This document shows positions 17,199 through 25,490 of a stretch of DNA of 41,872 nt, piece after piece. The stretch covers positions 1 to 41,872 of the forward strand of contig CADAKX010000031.1 of the NCBI GenBank assembly GCA_902788605.1, read 5' to 3'. Below the pieces are notes generated by a model that did no database searches, was not told where the DNA came from, and saw only the letters and a program-made list of their open reading frames with translations. Made by a program: the position numbers and the translations under genes. Position 1 is the first letter of the stretch; every line of letters begins with the position of its first letter. This DNA comes from an uncultured Prevotellaceae bacterium (GTDB taxonomy: Bacteria; Bacteroidota; Bacteroidia; Bacteroidales; Bacteroidaceae).

Positions 17199-19016
17199 AT
17201 GGAATATATTGTTTCGGCAAGAAAATACAGACCAATGTCGTTCGACACGGTGGTGGGACAGCTGGCCCTGACCACCACGCTGAAAAATGCAGTGAAAAGC
17301 GGCAAACTGGCGCATGCCTACCTGTTTTGCGGACCACGAGGCGTGGGAAAGACCACCTGCGCACGCATCTTTGCCAAGGCCATCAACTGTCAGAATCCAA
17401 CAGCCGACGGTGAGGCGTGCAACGAATGCGAAAGCTGTCAAAGTTTCAACGAGCAGCGCTCGCTGAACATCTTTGAGCTCGACGCTGCCTCGAACAACTC
17501 TGTGGAACACATCAAGACACTGATGGAGCAGACGCGCATTCCGCCACAGGTAGGAAAATACAAGGTATTCATCATCGACGAGGTGCACATGCTGTCGACA
17601 GCAGCCTTCAACGCGTTCCTCAAAACATTGGAGGAACCACCTGCACACGTCATTTTCATTCTGGCCACCACAGAGAAACACAAGATTCTGCCCACCATTC
17701 TGAGTCGTTGTCAGATTTATGACTTCGAACGCATGACGGTGCAGAACACCATCGACCACCTGAAGTACGTGGCACAGAAAGAGGGCATCACCTTCGAAGA
17801 CGAGGCACTGGCAGTGATTGCCGAGAAGGCGGATGGCGGCATGCGTGACGCACTCTCAATCTTTGACCAGGCGGCATCGTTCTGTCAGGGCAACATCACC
17901 TATCAGAAGGTGATTGAAGACCTGAATGTGTTAGACACTGACAATTACTTCCGCATCATCGACTTGGCAGTAGAAAACAAGGTGAGCGATATTATGGTGC
18001 TGCTGAACAATGTGCTGAACAATGGCTTCGACGGCGGGCTACTGATTCAGGGCCTGGCCAAGCACGTGAGAAACGTACTGATGGCGAAAGACCCTCAGAC
18101 ACTGCCATTGCTGGAGGTGAGTGAACAGGCCAAGCAGCGCTATGCCGAACAGGCAAAGAGAGTGGACACACGCTTCTGCTACGAGGCACTGAGAAGGATG
18201 AACCAGTGTGACATCAACTACCGACAGTCGAGCAACAAGCGACTGCTGGTGGAGCTGACCCTCATCGAGGTGGCTCAGATCACACAGCCAGCAGAGGGGG
18301 ATGCCAGTGGGCGTAGGCCCAGAAGATTAAAATCCCTGTTTAAGAATCTCGTTCGACAGGCTCAGCCTAAGCAGACGGTCCAGCAGGTGGCCGCGGCTGC
18401 GCCAAAGAACGTAGAAGGAACGGGCAAGACTAGTAACACTGGTCAAACTGCTAGTCCTGTCAGTTCTGCTAGTCAGGCTAGTCAAACCAGTTCACCCTGT
18501 CCCGTTAACCCCGTCTCCCCCACTCTCTCCAAGAAGCCCGTGCTCAAGGCCGAGAGCCTTGGTCTCTCGTGGAGCAACTTGCGTCATCAGAACAAGAAGA
18601 TGAACGTACTTCCAGGCACCCTTGGTTCTGACGACAAGAAGGGAGGCCACCAAGAGATTTTCACGCAGGATATGCTGGAGTTGCAATGGCTGTCGATGTG
18701 CAACCGCATGCCCCAAAAATACAGTGGCATAGCAACCCGCATGAAGAACATGACGCCTGTCATCGTGGACATGCCCAACCTCGAGGTGGTGGTACCTAAC
18801 GAGATTGCAAAAGACGAGATGGAGGCCATCAAGGGCAGCATCATCAGCACGCTGAAACTGTATCTGCGCAACGACAACATCACGCTGTCTATGCGGGTGG
18901 CAGAAAACAAAGAGCAGTTCAGGGTACTCACGCGCAAAGAGCAATTTGAACAAATGAGCGAGAAGAATCCTGCCATCAATCGACTGCGCAAGCTGTTTGA
19001 CCTGGAACTGGCATAA
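17199..19016 (+). CDS. dnaX: DNA polymerase III subunits gamma and tau
   Basis: Start ATG 17199 lies 24 nt after the promoter -7 box and gives 605 residues; an open frame reaches further upstream but into the promoter. The AAA+ clamp-loader module is complete: Walker A GPRGVGKTT near residue 45, zinc-binding cysteines around 64-85 (ACNECESCQ), Walker B DEVHMLS near 127, sensor 1 LATTEKHKILPTILSRC. Domain III follows to about 370. A low-complexity linker at about 375-450 includes a 9-nt periodic Ser/Thr/Gln-rich stretch. The C-terminal part resembles a tau-like domain. The protein loads the sliding clamp and couples polymerase to helicase. It is the first gene of an operon with two small membrane proteins. 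Confidence 0.95.
   Translation: MEYIVSARKYRPMSFDTVVGQLALTTTLKNAVKSGKLAHAYLFCGPRGVGKTTCARIFAKAINCQNPTADGEACNECESCQSFNEQRSLNIFELDAASNNSVEHIKTLMEQTRIPPQVGKYKVFIIDEVHMLSTAAFNAFLKTLEEPPAHVIFILATTEKHKILPTILSRCQIYDFERMTVQNTIDHLKYVAQKEGITFEDEALAVIAEKADGGMRDALSIFDQAASFCQGNITYQKVIEDLNVLDTDNYFRIIDLAVENKVSDIMVLLNNVLNNGFDGGLLIQGLAKHVRNVLMAKDPQTLPLLEVSEQAKQRYAEQAKRVDTRFCYEALRRMNQCDINYRQSSNKRLLVELTLIEVAQITQPAEGDASGRRPRRLKSLFKNLVRQAQPKQTVQQVAAAAPKNVEGTGKTSNTGQTASPVSSASQASQTSSPCPVNPVSPTLSKKPVLKAESLGLSWSNLRHQNKKMNVLPGTLGSDDKKGGHQEIFTQDMLELQWLSMCNRMPQKYSGIATRMKNMTPVIVDMPNLEVVVPNEIAKDEMEAIKGSIISTLKLYLRNDNITLSMRVAENKEQFRVLTRKEQFEQMSEKNPAINRLRKLFDLELA
18430..18491 (+). repeat. 9-nt periodic CTAGT repeat inside dnaX
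   Basis: CTAGT or near variants recur at 18430, 18439, 18451, 18460, 18469, 18478 and 18487, mostly 9 nt apart, encoding triplets such as TSN, TGQ, SPV, SSA, SQA, SQT. It lies in frame in the interdomain linker of DnaX. A short palindrome TGGGCgtagGCCCA (18308-18321) sits upstream in the same linker. Confidence 0.75.
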
Positions 19017-19072
19017 ACGATAGAGAACGGAATCATTTGCTACCACAGGAAGCAACAACCAAGAATAACGAT

Positions 19073-19429
19073 ATGAAGAAGATCAAAGAAACAGTCAAGG
19101 CATTCCTGGCCATACCTTATATTAAATATATAGTGGTATTGGTGGCAGGCATCGTGCTCATAGGCTTCGGAGGCTCCAACAGCGTGTGGTCACACTTCAA
19201 ACACAAGATTCTGATCAGTGAACTGAAGGAGGAGATTGAGATCTACGAGGGAGAATATCAGCGCGACCAGGCGCAGATTCACCAGTTGCAGAGCAACCCC
19301 AAGGCTATGGAACGCATAGCCCGTGAACGCTATTTTATGAAGAACGACGGCGAGGACATCTTTGTATTGAGCGAAGACGAGCAAAGCCTTAACACCAACG
19401 ACGACAATGAAGCAACTGAACAAGATTGA
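19073..19429 (+). CDS. FtsB/DivIC-like septum formation initiator
   Basis: Start ATG 19073 gives 118 residues. The layout is that of FtsB/DivIC: a short cytoplasmic N-terminus, one membrane span (about 14-36, YIVVLVAGIVLIGF), a periplasmic coiled coil (ISELKEEIEIYEGEYQRDQAQIHQLQ), and the family signature NPKAMERIARERYFMKNDGEDIFVL. The protein should be part of the divisome subcomplex with FtsL and FtsQ. It is 56 nt downstream of dnaX and overlaps the next gene by 23 nt, so all three are likely cotranscribed. The acidic tail (NDDNEATEQD) is poorly conserved in the family. Confidence 0.85.
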   Translation: MKKIKETVKAFLAIPYIKYIVVLVAGIVLIGFGGSNSVWSHFKHKILISELKEEIEIYEGEYQRDQAQIHQLQSNPKAMERIARERYFMKNDGEDIFVLSEDEQSLNTNDDNEATEQD

Positions 19430-19808
19430 AAGTATAATCATGGTGGTGGGTGCACTGCTGATGGTGGTAGGCGCCGTAATGGGACTGTTTAAGCTGTCGT
19501 GGTTCCCCTTTGTCTATGCTGTAGGAGCCATCGGATTTGCCAGCATGCAGATGCTGCAGCGATATGAGGGCAGGAACCTGACCATCAAGCGACTTCGCGG
19601 CATCATGGTGCTGAGCGATGTGCTGTTTCTGTTTACTGCCGTCTTGATGTTTGCCAACCAGGGCAACGCACTAGGCCTCGACTGGATTTATTATCTGAAT
19701 TACATAAAGAACAACTGGGTGGTGTTGCTGCTCCTGGCAGCCATCTTACAGCTCTATACCACGTACAGAATAGACCACGAACTGGAAAAAGAAGCAAAAA
19801 AACAATAA
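19407..19808 (+). CDS. Small four-helix membrane protein of unknown function
   Basis: This 133-residue protein has four predicted membrane spans: about residues 9-28 (IIMVVGALLMVVGAVMGLF), 31-48, 66-85 (IMVLSDVLFLFTAVLMFA) and 102-120 (WVVLLLLAAILQLYTTY). The tail is charged (RIDHELEKEAKKQ). I do not recognise a named family. It overlaps the FtsB-like gene by 23 nt and ends just before a terminator, so it belongs to the dnaX operon. The overlap suggests coupled translation with the FtsB-like protein; an envelope role is only a guess from that. Confidence 0.8.
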   Translation: MKQLNKIESIIMVVGALLMVVGAVMGLFKLSWFPFVYAVGAIGFASMQMLQRYEGRNLTIKRLRGIMVLSDVLFLFTAVLMFANQGNALGLDWIYYLNYIKNNWVVLLLLAAILQLYTTYRIDHELEKEAKKQ

Positions 19809-19812
19809 AAGA

Positions 19813-19847
19813 TTGCGCAATTGTTTTAAATTGCGCAAATTTTTTTT
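19813..19847 (+). terminator. Terminator of the dnaX operon
   Basis: 10-bp perfect stem TTGCGCAATT/AATTGCGCAA (19813-19822, 19829-19838) with a 6-nt loop and a T run to 19847. Confidence 0.92.
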
Positions 19848-19867
19848 CTCAGTTCAAGATATCATCG

Positions 19868-19875
19868 TACATTTG
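19868..19875 (+). promoter_or_regulatory. Promoter -7 element of the DUF4369-pyrC operon
   Basis: TACATTTG, 26 nt before the ATG at 19902; the -33 region is a T-rich run overlapping the terminator tail, with no exact TTTG. Confidence 0.5.
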
Positions 19876-19901
19876 CATGCTGATAATGGCACAATGTTAA
19901 T

Positions 19902-20570
19902 ATGAAAAAACTGATACTCATCACTGCCTTTGTGGCAGCTCTCACTTCATGCGCCGACTCTTATGTCATTGAAGGCTCTTCGTCGGTGCCTCAGTTGGAT
20001 GGCAGTAAGCTCTATCTGAAGGTTATCAAAGACAAGGAACTGACAAGCATGGACTCGTGTGAAGTGGTACACGGAAAATTCAGGTTCAGTGGGTCGATTG
20101 ACACCACGCAGATGGCCTCACTCTATATGGACGACCAGAGCATCATGCCCTTGGTGGTAGAGAAGGGACACATCAATATTCACATCGACAATGCTCAGCA
20201 AAAGGTGAGCGGCACAGCGCTGAACGAGAAGTTGTATGACTTTCTGGAGAAGCACGACAGACTGAACAACCAGATGCGCGAACTCGACCATCGTTACAGT
20301 CAGATGTTGCTCGATGGTGTTGACGAGGACGAGATAAACCGCACGCTGACCATGGAAAGTTCTGTCATTGTGCAGCAGGAGGACAGTTTAGTGTCAGACT
20401 TCGTGGTCGAGAACTTTGAAAACGTACTGGGCCCGTTTGTGTTCATCCAGATGAGTTCGTCAGTGCCTCAGATTGAACATATCATGAGTAAAGCGCCCGA
20501 ATCATTTAAGCGTCGCGCTGACGTAGAGGAATTCTATAAAATAGCCACGGGTGATGAGAACGCTGATTGA
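19902..20570 (+). CDS. DUF4369 domain lipoprotein
   Basis: This 222-residue protein begins with a lipoprotein signal MKKLILITAFVAALTSC (lipobox ending LTSC). Residues about 22-115 match DUF4369: YVIEGSSSVPQLDGSKLYLKV, then a GKFRFSGSID strand and MPLVVEKGHINIHID, ending SGTALNEKLYDF. In Bacteroidetes this domain usually precedes a thioredoxin-like domain in TlpA-type proteins. Here the rest is a helical segment (NNQMRELDHRYSQMLLDG ...) with no CxxC, so the redox part is absent. It should be anchored in the envelope, facing the periplasm. The gene is first in an operon and overlaps pyrC by 17 nt. Confidence 0.87.
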   Translation: MKKLILITAFVAALTSCADSYVIEGSSSVPQLDGSKLYLKVIKDKELTSMDSCEVVHGKFRFSGSIDTTQMASLYMDDQSIMPLVVEKGHINIHIDNAQQKVSGTALNEKLYDFLEKHDRLNNQMRELDHRYSQMLLDGVDEDEINRTLTMESSVIVQQEDSLVSDFVVENFENVLGPFVFIQMSSSVPQIEHIMSKAPESFKRRADVEEFYKIATGDENAD

Positions 20571-21909
20571 GGGAGGAAAAATAGTCAATGAAGGAAAGTG
20601 CTTCGAGGGCTCTATAGTCATCGAGGACGAGAGGATTATCGAGATATTAAACAAGGGACAGCATCCTGAGGCACCTGTCGACAAGACGGTAGATGCCTCA
20701 GGGTGTTTCGTTTTGCCAGGCATCATCGACACACACGTACATTTCCGCGAGCCGGGTATGACGGAGAAGGCAGACATTGAGAGTGAAAGCCGTGCAGCAG
20801 CTGCTGGTGGCGTCACCTCGTATTTCGAGATGCCCAACACGGTACCGCAGACCACCACGCTGGAGGCGCTGGAGGATAAGTTTCAGCGAGCTGCCAAGAG
20901 CAGTCACGTAAACTACACATTCTTCTTTGGCGCCACTAACGACAACGTGGCACTCTTCGACCAACTCGACATCCATCGCATCCCAGGCATCAAGCTCTTT
21001 ATGGGCAGCAGCACAGGCAACATGCTGGTGGATCGTGACGAGGCGCTGAACCGCATCTTTTCACAAGCCAAACTGCCCATCATGGCCCATTGCGAGGACA
21101 CAGCCATTATCAATCGCAACATGGAGGAGGCCAAGAAGGCATGGGGCGACGACCCGCAGGTGAGTCTCCACGCACTGATTCGCAGTGAAGAGGCCTGCAT
21201 GGCATCAACAACAAAAGCCGTAGAACTGGCAAAGAAGCACCACGCGCGCCTGCATGTAGCCCATCTCTCTACCGCCGATGAGTTGGAGCTCATCCCTGTA
21301 AGTCGCGACAATGTCGCGACAAACAAAACTAAGGCGGCAGACATCACTGCCGAGGTCACCGTGGGTCACCTTTACTTCAGCATGCTCGACCACGAGCGTT
21401 TGGGAGCTCGCATCAAGGTGAACCCTGCCATCAAGAGTCCCGTAGACCAGTTTATGTTGCGCCAGTCACTGAACGACGGACGCATCACAACCATTGCCAC
21501 CGACCACGCCCCCCATCTGCTGGAGCAGAAACAGGGTGGCTGTGCAAAGGCGGCCAGTGGTATGCCCATGGTACAGTTCTCGCTACCCACCATGCTCGAA
21601 CTGGTGGATGCCGGGATTCTGACTATCGAGCGTATGGTACAGTTGATGACTCACAACCCTGCCCTGCTCTTCGAGGTGCACCAGCGCGGTTTCATCCGCA
21701 AGGGCTATCAGGCCGACCTCACAATAGTACGTCCCAAGTCGCCCTGGACAGTGACTCAGGATGTGATACAAAGCAAATGCAAATGGAGTCCGATGGAGGG
21801 ACACACGTATAACTGGCGTGTAGAGAAGACTTTCTGCAACGGACATTTAGTATATAATGATGGTGTGGTGGACCAGCAGTATATTGGTCAGCCACTCGCG
21901 TTCCGATGA
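20554..21909 (+). CDS. pyrC: Dihydroorotase
   Basis: Start ATG 20554 follows an adjacent in-frame GTG and gives 451 residues. Class I dihydroorotase features are complete. The metal site DTHVHFREPGMTEKADIE lies near residue 60, followed by AAAGGVTSYFEMPNT, MAHCED, LHVAHLST, and a late ATDHAPHLLEQK. The enzyme closes carbamoyl-aspartate to dihydroorotate in pyrimidine synthesis. A short segment near residue 250 (SRDNVATNKTKAAD) replaces the expected tight turn and is encoded over a double palindrome; it looks like an insertion. The gene overlaps its neighbours on both sides (17 nt upstream, ATGA downstream). Confidence 0.94.
   Translation: MRTLIEGGKIVNEGKCFEGSIVIEDERIIEILNKGQHPEAPVDKTVDASGCFVLPGIIDTHVHFREPGMTEKADIESESRAAAAGGVTSYFEMPNTVPQTTTLEALEDKFQRAAKSSHVNYTFFFGATNDNVALFDQLDIHRIPGIKLFMGSSTGNMLVDRDEALNRIFSQAKLPIMAHCEDTAIINRNMEEAKKAWGDDPQVSLHALIRSEEACMASTTKAVELAKKHHARLHVAHLSTADELELIPVSRDNVATNKTKAADITAEVTVGHLYFSMLDHERLGARIKVNPAIKSPVDQFMLRQSLNDGRITTIATDHAPHLLEQKQGGCAKAASGMPMVQFSLPTMLELVDAGILTIERMVQLMTHNPALLFEVHQRGFIRKGYQADLTIVRPKSPWTVTQDVIQSKCKWSPMEGHTYNWRVEKTFCNGHLVYNDGVVDQQYIGQPLAFR
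21301..21321 (+). repeat. Double GTCGCGAC palindrome inside pyrC
   Basis: Two copies of the perfect 8-bp palindrome GTCGCGAC (21302-21309 and 21313-21320) are separated by AAT, so the whole is nearly self-complementary. It is in frame within pyrC at a spot where related proteins are shorter. Confidence 0.8.
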
Positions 21910-22688
21910 AACTGACTTACGACATCAGCACTCTGGTGCCCTATATTAACTGGGCTTACTTCTATTTCGCCTGGCAACTCAAGGACGAGGCCAACAAACA
22001 GCGGATGAGAAGTGAGGCCGAGTCGTTTTTGGCATCTATTCAGGGGAAATACTATGCACATGCCCTGTTTTATATAGTGGATGCGCATGCCGAGGGCGAC
22101 GACATCATCATCGAGGAAAATGGCAAGCGTCTCCCCTTTTTGAGACAACAGGAGGCGAATAGCGAGTTCTTGTGCCTAGCCGACTTCATCAGTGGCGAAG
22201 CCGACAAGGTGGGACTCTTTGCCACCAGTGTGGACGCCGGCATGGAGACGGACTTCGACGACGACCCCTATGAAAAGATGATGGCACAACTGCTGGCCGA
22301 CCGTCTGGCAGAAGCAGCAGCAGAGCGCATGCACGAGGAGGTACGTAAGCACTACTGGGGCTACGCCAAGGACGAGAACCTGAGCATCCACGACATGCAA
22401 CTGGAGAAATTTGTTGGCATCCGTCCGGCAGTGGGCTATCCCTCTCTGCCTGACACAAGCATGAACTTCCTGCTGGACGACCTGCTTGGCATGCAGCAGA
22501 TTGGCATCACACTCACTGAGAGCGGCGCCATGCGTCCTCATGCCAGCGTCAGCGGCCTGATGATGGACCATGCCGAGGCTCACTATTTCAACTTGGGCCG
22601 CATTGGCGTGGACCAGTTGGAGGACTATGCCAAACGGAGACAGATGCCCGTAAACGAGATGAGAAAATTCCTAATAGCAAACCTATGA
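21906..22688 (+). CDS. Free-standing methionine synthase (MetH) reactivation domain protein
   Basis: The 260-residue chain corresponds to the C-terminal activation module of cobalamin-dependent methionine synthase: NWAYFYFAWQLK near the start, SFLCLADFISGEADKVGLFATS in the middle region, LLADRLAEAAAERMHEEVRK near residue 135-155, and the AdoMet-binding FVGIRPAVGYPSLPD near residue 170-185. It ends with LTESGAMRPHASVSGL and the DQLEDYAKRR segment. No folate-, homocysteine- or cobalamin-binding module is fused to it. In split systems this protein reductively methylates inactive cob(II)alamin on a separate MetH. It is translationally coupled to pyrC (ATGA overlap) and to the phosphoesterase gene. 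Confidence 0.88.
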   Translation: MKLTYDISTLVPYINWAYFYFAWQLKDEANKQRMRSEAESFLASIQGKYYAHALFYIVDAHAEGDDIIIEENGKRLPFLRQQEANSEFLCLADFISGEADKVGLFATSVDAGMETDFDDDPYEKMMAQLLADRLAEAAAERMHEEVRKHYWGYAKDENLSIHDMQLEKFVGIRPAVGYPSLPDTSMNFLLDDLLGMQQIGITLTESGAMRPHASVSGLMMDHAEAHYFNLGRIGVDQLEDYAKRRQMPVNEMRKFLIANL

Positions 22689-23674
22689 ATGAGATATTTA
22701 CCAAAACGTATACATTGCTGGAACCCGACACCTATATTTATATAGCGTGGGGAGGCTTCCTGGTGCTGACAGCACTGGTGGTGCTGTTGTGGCGATACGG
22801 CAAAAGAAAGTGGATAAAATGGGCCACCACTGCTCCACTGTTGTTCTTGTGGCTGGTCTTTCTCTATGGTACCTATGTAGGGTCCAACGAATTGAAGGTA
22901 AGACACATCGAACTGACATTCGAAGACCTGCCAGAGGCCTTTGATGGCTATAAGATTGTGCAGTTCAGCGATACCCATGTGGGTACGATGACAGGCAGTC
23001 GCAGAGCCCTGTTGGAACGGGCTATCGACAGCATTAACGCACAGAACGCCGACATGGTGGCATTCACTGGCGACCTGCAGAACAAGATGCCCAGTGAGGT
23101 AGAACCTGTAGCAGACCTGCTGAAGAGCATCAAGGCCAAGGACGGCGTCTTCTCAGTAATTGGTAACCACGATTACCCTATGTATCTGAAGGGTGACGAA
23201 TACGAGAAATACGATGCCATGAACGAGCGCGTGGCTCTGGACGACAAGTTGGGCTGGCAGTTGCTGGTGAATGAACGACATACCATCCGCAGGGGTAAAG
23301 ACAGGATCCTGATTGCCGGTATGGATAATGACGGCGATGGCAAGCGCTTCCCCCAGAATGGCGACATACAGGAAACGCTCTACGGACTGAAACGCAACGA
23401 TTTCATCGTGATGCTCGAGCACGACCCCTCGTCGTGGAGAAGGAATATCCTGAGGCATAGTCACACACAACTGACACTAAGCGGGCATACCCACGGCGGA
23501 CAACTGTCCATTCTGGGTTTCTCGCCAGCATCATTCAAGTATCACGAGTCTTACGGACTCTATAACCTGGATGGTCGCTACCTCTATGTCTCCAGCGGAC
23601 TGTCAGGTGTCGTGCCATTCCGTTTTGGCATTCCTGCCGAGATTGCAGTTATCACCCTCAAGAAAAAGAAGTAA
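22685..23674 (+). CDS. Membrane-anchored metallophosphoesterase (YaeI-like)
   Basis: The 329-residue protein has two N-terminal membrane spans (about 19-37 and 45-65) and then a calcineurin-like phosphoesterase domain. Its metal-ligand motifs appear in order: FSDTHVG (about 98), GDLQN (about 132), GNHDYP (about 161), a LEHDP motif (about 245) and SGHTHGGQ (about 266). The active site probably faces the periplasm. Relatives hydrolyse phosphodiesters or pyrophosphates, including lipid-linked ones in the YaeI/LpxH superfamily; the substrate here is unknown. It overlaps the previous gene by ATGA and is followed 13 nt later by an acyltransferase gene, which suggests a lipid-related role. Confidence 0.87.
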   Translation: MNEIFTKTYTLLEPDTYIYIAWGGFLVLTALVVLLWRYGKRKWIKWATTAPLLFLWLVFLYGTYVGSNELKVRHIELTFEDLPEAFDGYKIVQFSDTHVGTMTGSRRALLERAIDSINAQNADMVAFTGDLQNKMPSEVEPVADLLKSIKAKDGVFSVIGNHDYPMYLKGDEYEKYDAMNERVALDDKLGWQLLVNERHTIRRGKDRILIAGMDNDGDGKRFPQNGDIQETLYGLKRNDFIVMLEHDPSSWRRNILRHSHTQLTLSGHTHGGQLSILGFSPASFKYHESYGLYNLDGRYLYVSSGLSGVVPFRFGIPAEIAVITLKKKK

Positions 23675-23687
23675 ATATCCCCAACCA

Positions 23688-24446
23688 ATGAAATATCTTT
23701 ATTACACCTATCAGTTGTTTATTGCATTCCCACTGACCATCGTGGTCACAGTGGTCATCACAAGTGCCATTATTATCGGTGCCAGCCTAGGCTTCGGCCA
23801 TTTCTGGAGCAACTACCCTCCTCGTCTGTGGGCACGCATCATTCTTTGGCTGTTTTTACTCCCAGTAAAAGTGGAGGGCCGCGAGCGTTTGGACAAGAAG
23901 GAATCGTATGTCTTTGTGGCCAACCACCAGGGAGCCTTCGATATCTTCCTCGTCTATGGTCACCTGAACCGCCATTTCAAATGGATGATGAAATACCAGT
24001 TGCGCAAGATTCCCTTTGTGGGATTTGCCTGCGCCAAGACCCACCAGATATTCGTAGACAAGCGCGGTCCCAAGAAGATTAAGGAGACCTACGACCTGGC
24101 TCGCAATACCCTGCAGGGCGGCACCTGTCTCACCGTTTTCCCAGAAGGCTCACGCACGTTTACTGGTCACATGGGTATCTTCAAGAAGGGAGCCTTCATG
24201 CTGGCCGACGAATTGCAGTTGCCTGTGGTACCCCTCACCATCAATGGTTCTTTTGACGTCATGCCCCGCATGCGAGATATGAAGTTCGTCCACTGGCATC
24301 GTCTCACGCTGACCATCCACGACCCCATCTATCCCGTGGGACAGGGCAACGAAAACGTTGAGGCAACAAAAAATCAGGCCTACGACAGCGTGATGTCATC
24401 TCTCGTACCGGAATATCAAGGCTTTGTGGAGAATCCTGACCAATAA
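23688..24446 (+). CDS. plsC: 1-acyl-sn-glycerol-3-phosphate acyltransferase
   Basis: Start ATG 23688 gives 252 residues; a longer open frame upstream runs into the preceding gene. Two hydrophobic segments at the N-terminus (about 9-33 and 47-62) precede a PlsC domain with the catalytic NHQGAFD (HX4D near residue 79), a KIPFVGFACAKTHQIFVDKR block, and FPEGSRT near residue 150. It should make phosphatidic acid from lysophosphatidic acid at the inner membrane. It is last in the DUF4369-pyrC operon and is closed by a strong bidirectional terminator. The symbol rests on the motifs; other acyltransferases share them. Confidence 0.88.
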   Translation: MKYLYYTYQLFIAFPLTIVVTVVITSAIIIGASLGFGHFWSNYPPRLWARIILWLFLLPVKVEGRERLDKKESYVFVANHQGAFDIFLVYGHLNRHFKWMMKYQLRKIPFVGFACAKTHQIFVDKRGPKKIKETYDLARNTLQGGTCLTVFPEGSRTFTGHMGIFKKGAFMLADELQLPVVPLTINGSFDVMPRMRDMKFVHWHRLTLTIHDPIYPVGQGNENVEATKNQAYDSVMSSLVPEYQGFVENPDQ

Positions 24447-24449
24447 TAA

Positions 24450-24490
24450 AAAAAACAAGCTAACCTGCGATGCAAGTTAGCTTGTTTTTT
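24450..24490. terminator. Bidirectional terminator between plsC and a GT2 gene
   Basis: A 15-bp stem (24450-24464 with 24476-24490) has A-rich left and T-rich right ends, and serves the converging genes on both sides. Confidence 0.92.
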
Positions 24491-24503
24491 ATCGTTGTTT
24501 TCA

Positions 24504-25253
24504 TTAATTCTTAATCTGCGGATATTTGCGCGTCCAGCCATCCCAGCGGAGACGCATCACGCCAAAGAATGCCTCGCCAAAGATGCCACCCGACATCTTG
24601 CTGACGCCCTCCTGACGATTGACAAAGATGACAGGCACCTCTTTGATCTTGAAACCAATGCGCCAGGCGGTGAACTTCATCTCGATCTGGAAGCCATAGC
24701 CCTTGAAACGTACCTTGTCGAGTTCGATGGTCTCCAACACACGACGCTTATAGCACTTGAAGCCAGCTGTGGTATCGTGGATGGGGAAGCCCGTCACACA
24801 CTTCACATACTTTGATGCAAAATAGCTCATCAGTACGCGACTCATGGGCCAGTTAACCACATTCACGCCAGTGATATAGCGTGAGCCAATGGCGACGTCA
24901 TTGCCCTCGTCGTGACATGCAGCATAGAGTCGTGGCAGATCGTTGGGATCGTGACTGAAGTCGGCATCCATCTCGAAGATATAGCCATAGTCGCGCTCCA
25001 ATGCCCATTTGAAACCAGCGATATAGGCAGTTCCCAGGCCTAACTTGCCCTTTCTCTCAACGAGAAACAACCTATCGCTAAACTCATCAGCCATCAGGCC
25101 CTTCACGATGTTGGCAGTGCCATCGGGCGAACCGTCATCAATGATGAGGATATGGAAGCACTTTTCCAGGCCGAAGACGGCACGGATAATCTTCTCTATA
25201 TTTTCCTTTTCGTTGTAAGTAGGAATAATGACAATGCTGTCGCTTGTATTCAT
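24504..25253 (-). CDS. Polyprenol monophosphomannose synthase (GT2, DPM1-like)
   Basis: The 249-residue protein is a GT2 glycosyltransferase of the dolichol/polyprenol-phosphate mannosyltransferase type. It has VIIPTYNEKENIE at the N-terminus, IIDDGSPDGTA near residue 38, MDADFSHDP near residue 95 (the DxD-containing metal site), IGSRYITG, and DTTAGFKCYKR near 160, ending with RQEGVSKMSGGIF. No C-terminal membrane domain is fused. It is expected to transfer mannose (or a related sugar) from a nucleotide donor to undecaprenyl phosphate at the inner membrane, supplying glycosylation of exported proteins or polymers. It is monocistronic with its own promoter. Confidence 0.9.
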   Translation of the reverse strand: MNTSDSIVIIPTYNEKENIEKIIRAVFGLEKCFHILIIDDGSPDGTANIVKGLMADEFSDRLFLVERKGKLGLGTAYIAGFKWALERDYGYIFEMDADFSHDPNDLPRLYAACHDEGNDVAIGSRYITGVNVVNWPMSRVLMSYFASKYVKCVTGFPIHDTTAGFKCYKRRVLETIELDKVRFKGYGFQIEMKFTAWRIGFKIKEVPVIFVNRQEGVSKMSGGIFGEAFFGVMRLRWDGWTRKYPQIKN

Positions 25254-25276
25254 TTTCTTCTGTCGTTTTGAGACTG

Positions 25277-25307
25277 CAAAGATACGATTATCAAAGCAAA
25301 ATACAAA
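25277..25307 (-). promoter_or_regulatory. Promoter of the GT2 gene
   Basis: On the minus strand TTTG (25304-25307), 19-nt spacer, TATCTTTG (25277-25284); the leader to ATG 25253 is about 20 nt. Confidence 0.75.
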
Positions 25308-25353
25308 GGAAAAATCCTTTTTTCTTGCCTCTTCAATGCTTTTTTAAATAACT

Positions 25354-25490
25354 TTGACCTTCGGTCGAAGGTACTCACGCTCGGAAAAACTCAAATAAAT
25401 TTGGTTTTCCCCTCGATCTTTCGTACCCTTGACCTTCGGTCGAAGGTACTCACGCTCGGAAAAACTCAAATAAATTTGGTTTTCCCCTCG
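25354..25490 (+). repeat. Tandem duplication of a promoter-bearing unit upstream of mfd
   Basis: A 62-bp stretch occurs twice without change (25354-25415 and 25429-25490), period 75 bp. Each copy contains a 7-bp hairpin ACCTTCG/CGAAGGT and a TTTG -33 box. The first copy is followed by a damaged -7 box TACCCTTG (25424-25431), the second by an intact TACCTTTG (25499-25506). A related single copy lies before dnaX. Confidence 0.92.

Noticed and set aside
25354-25490. Two identical repeats considered as the start of a CRISPR array
   Set aside because: Only two copies, the unit is 62 bp with a 13-bp gap, and it contains promoter elements; no cas genes are present.
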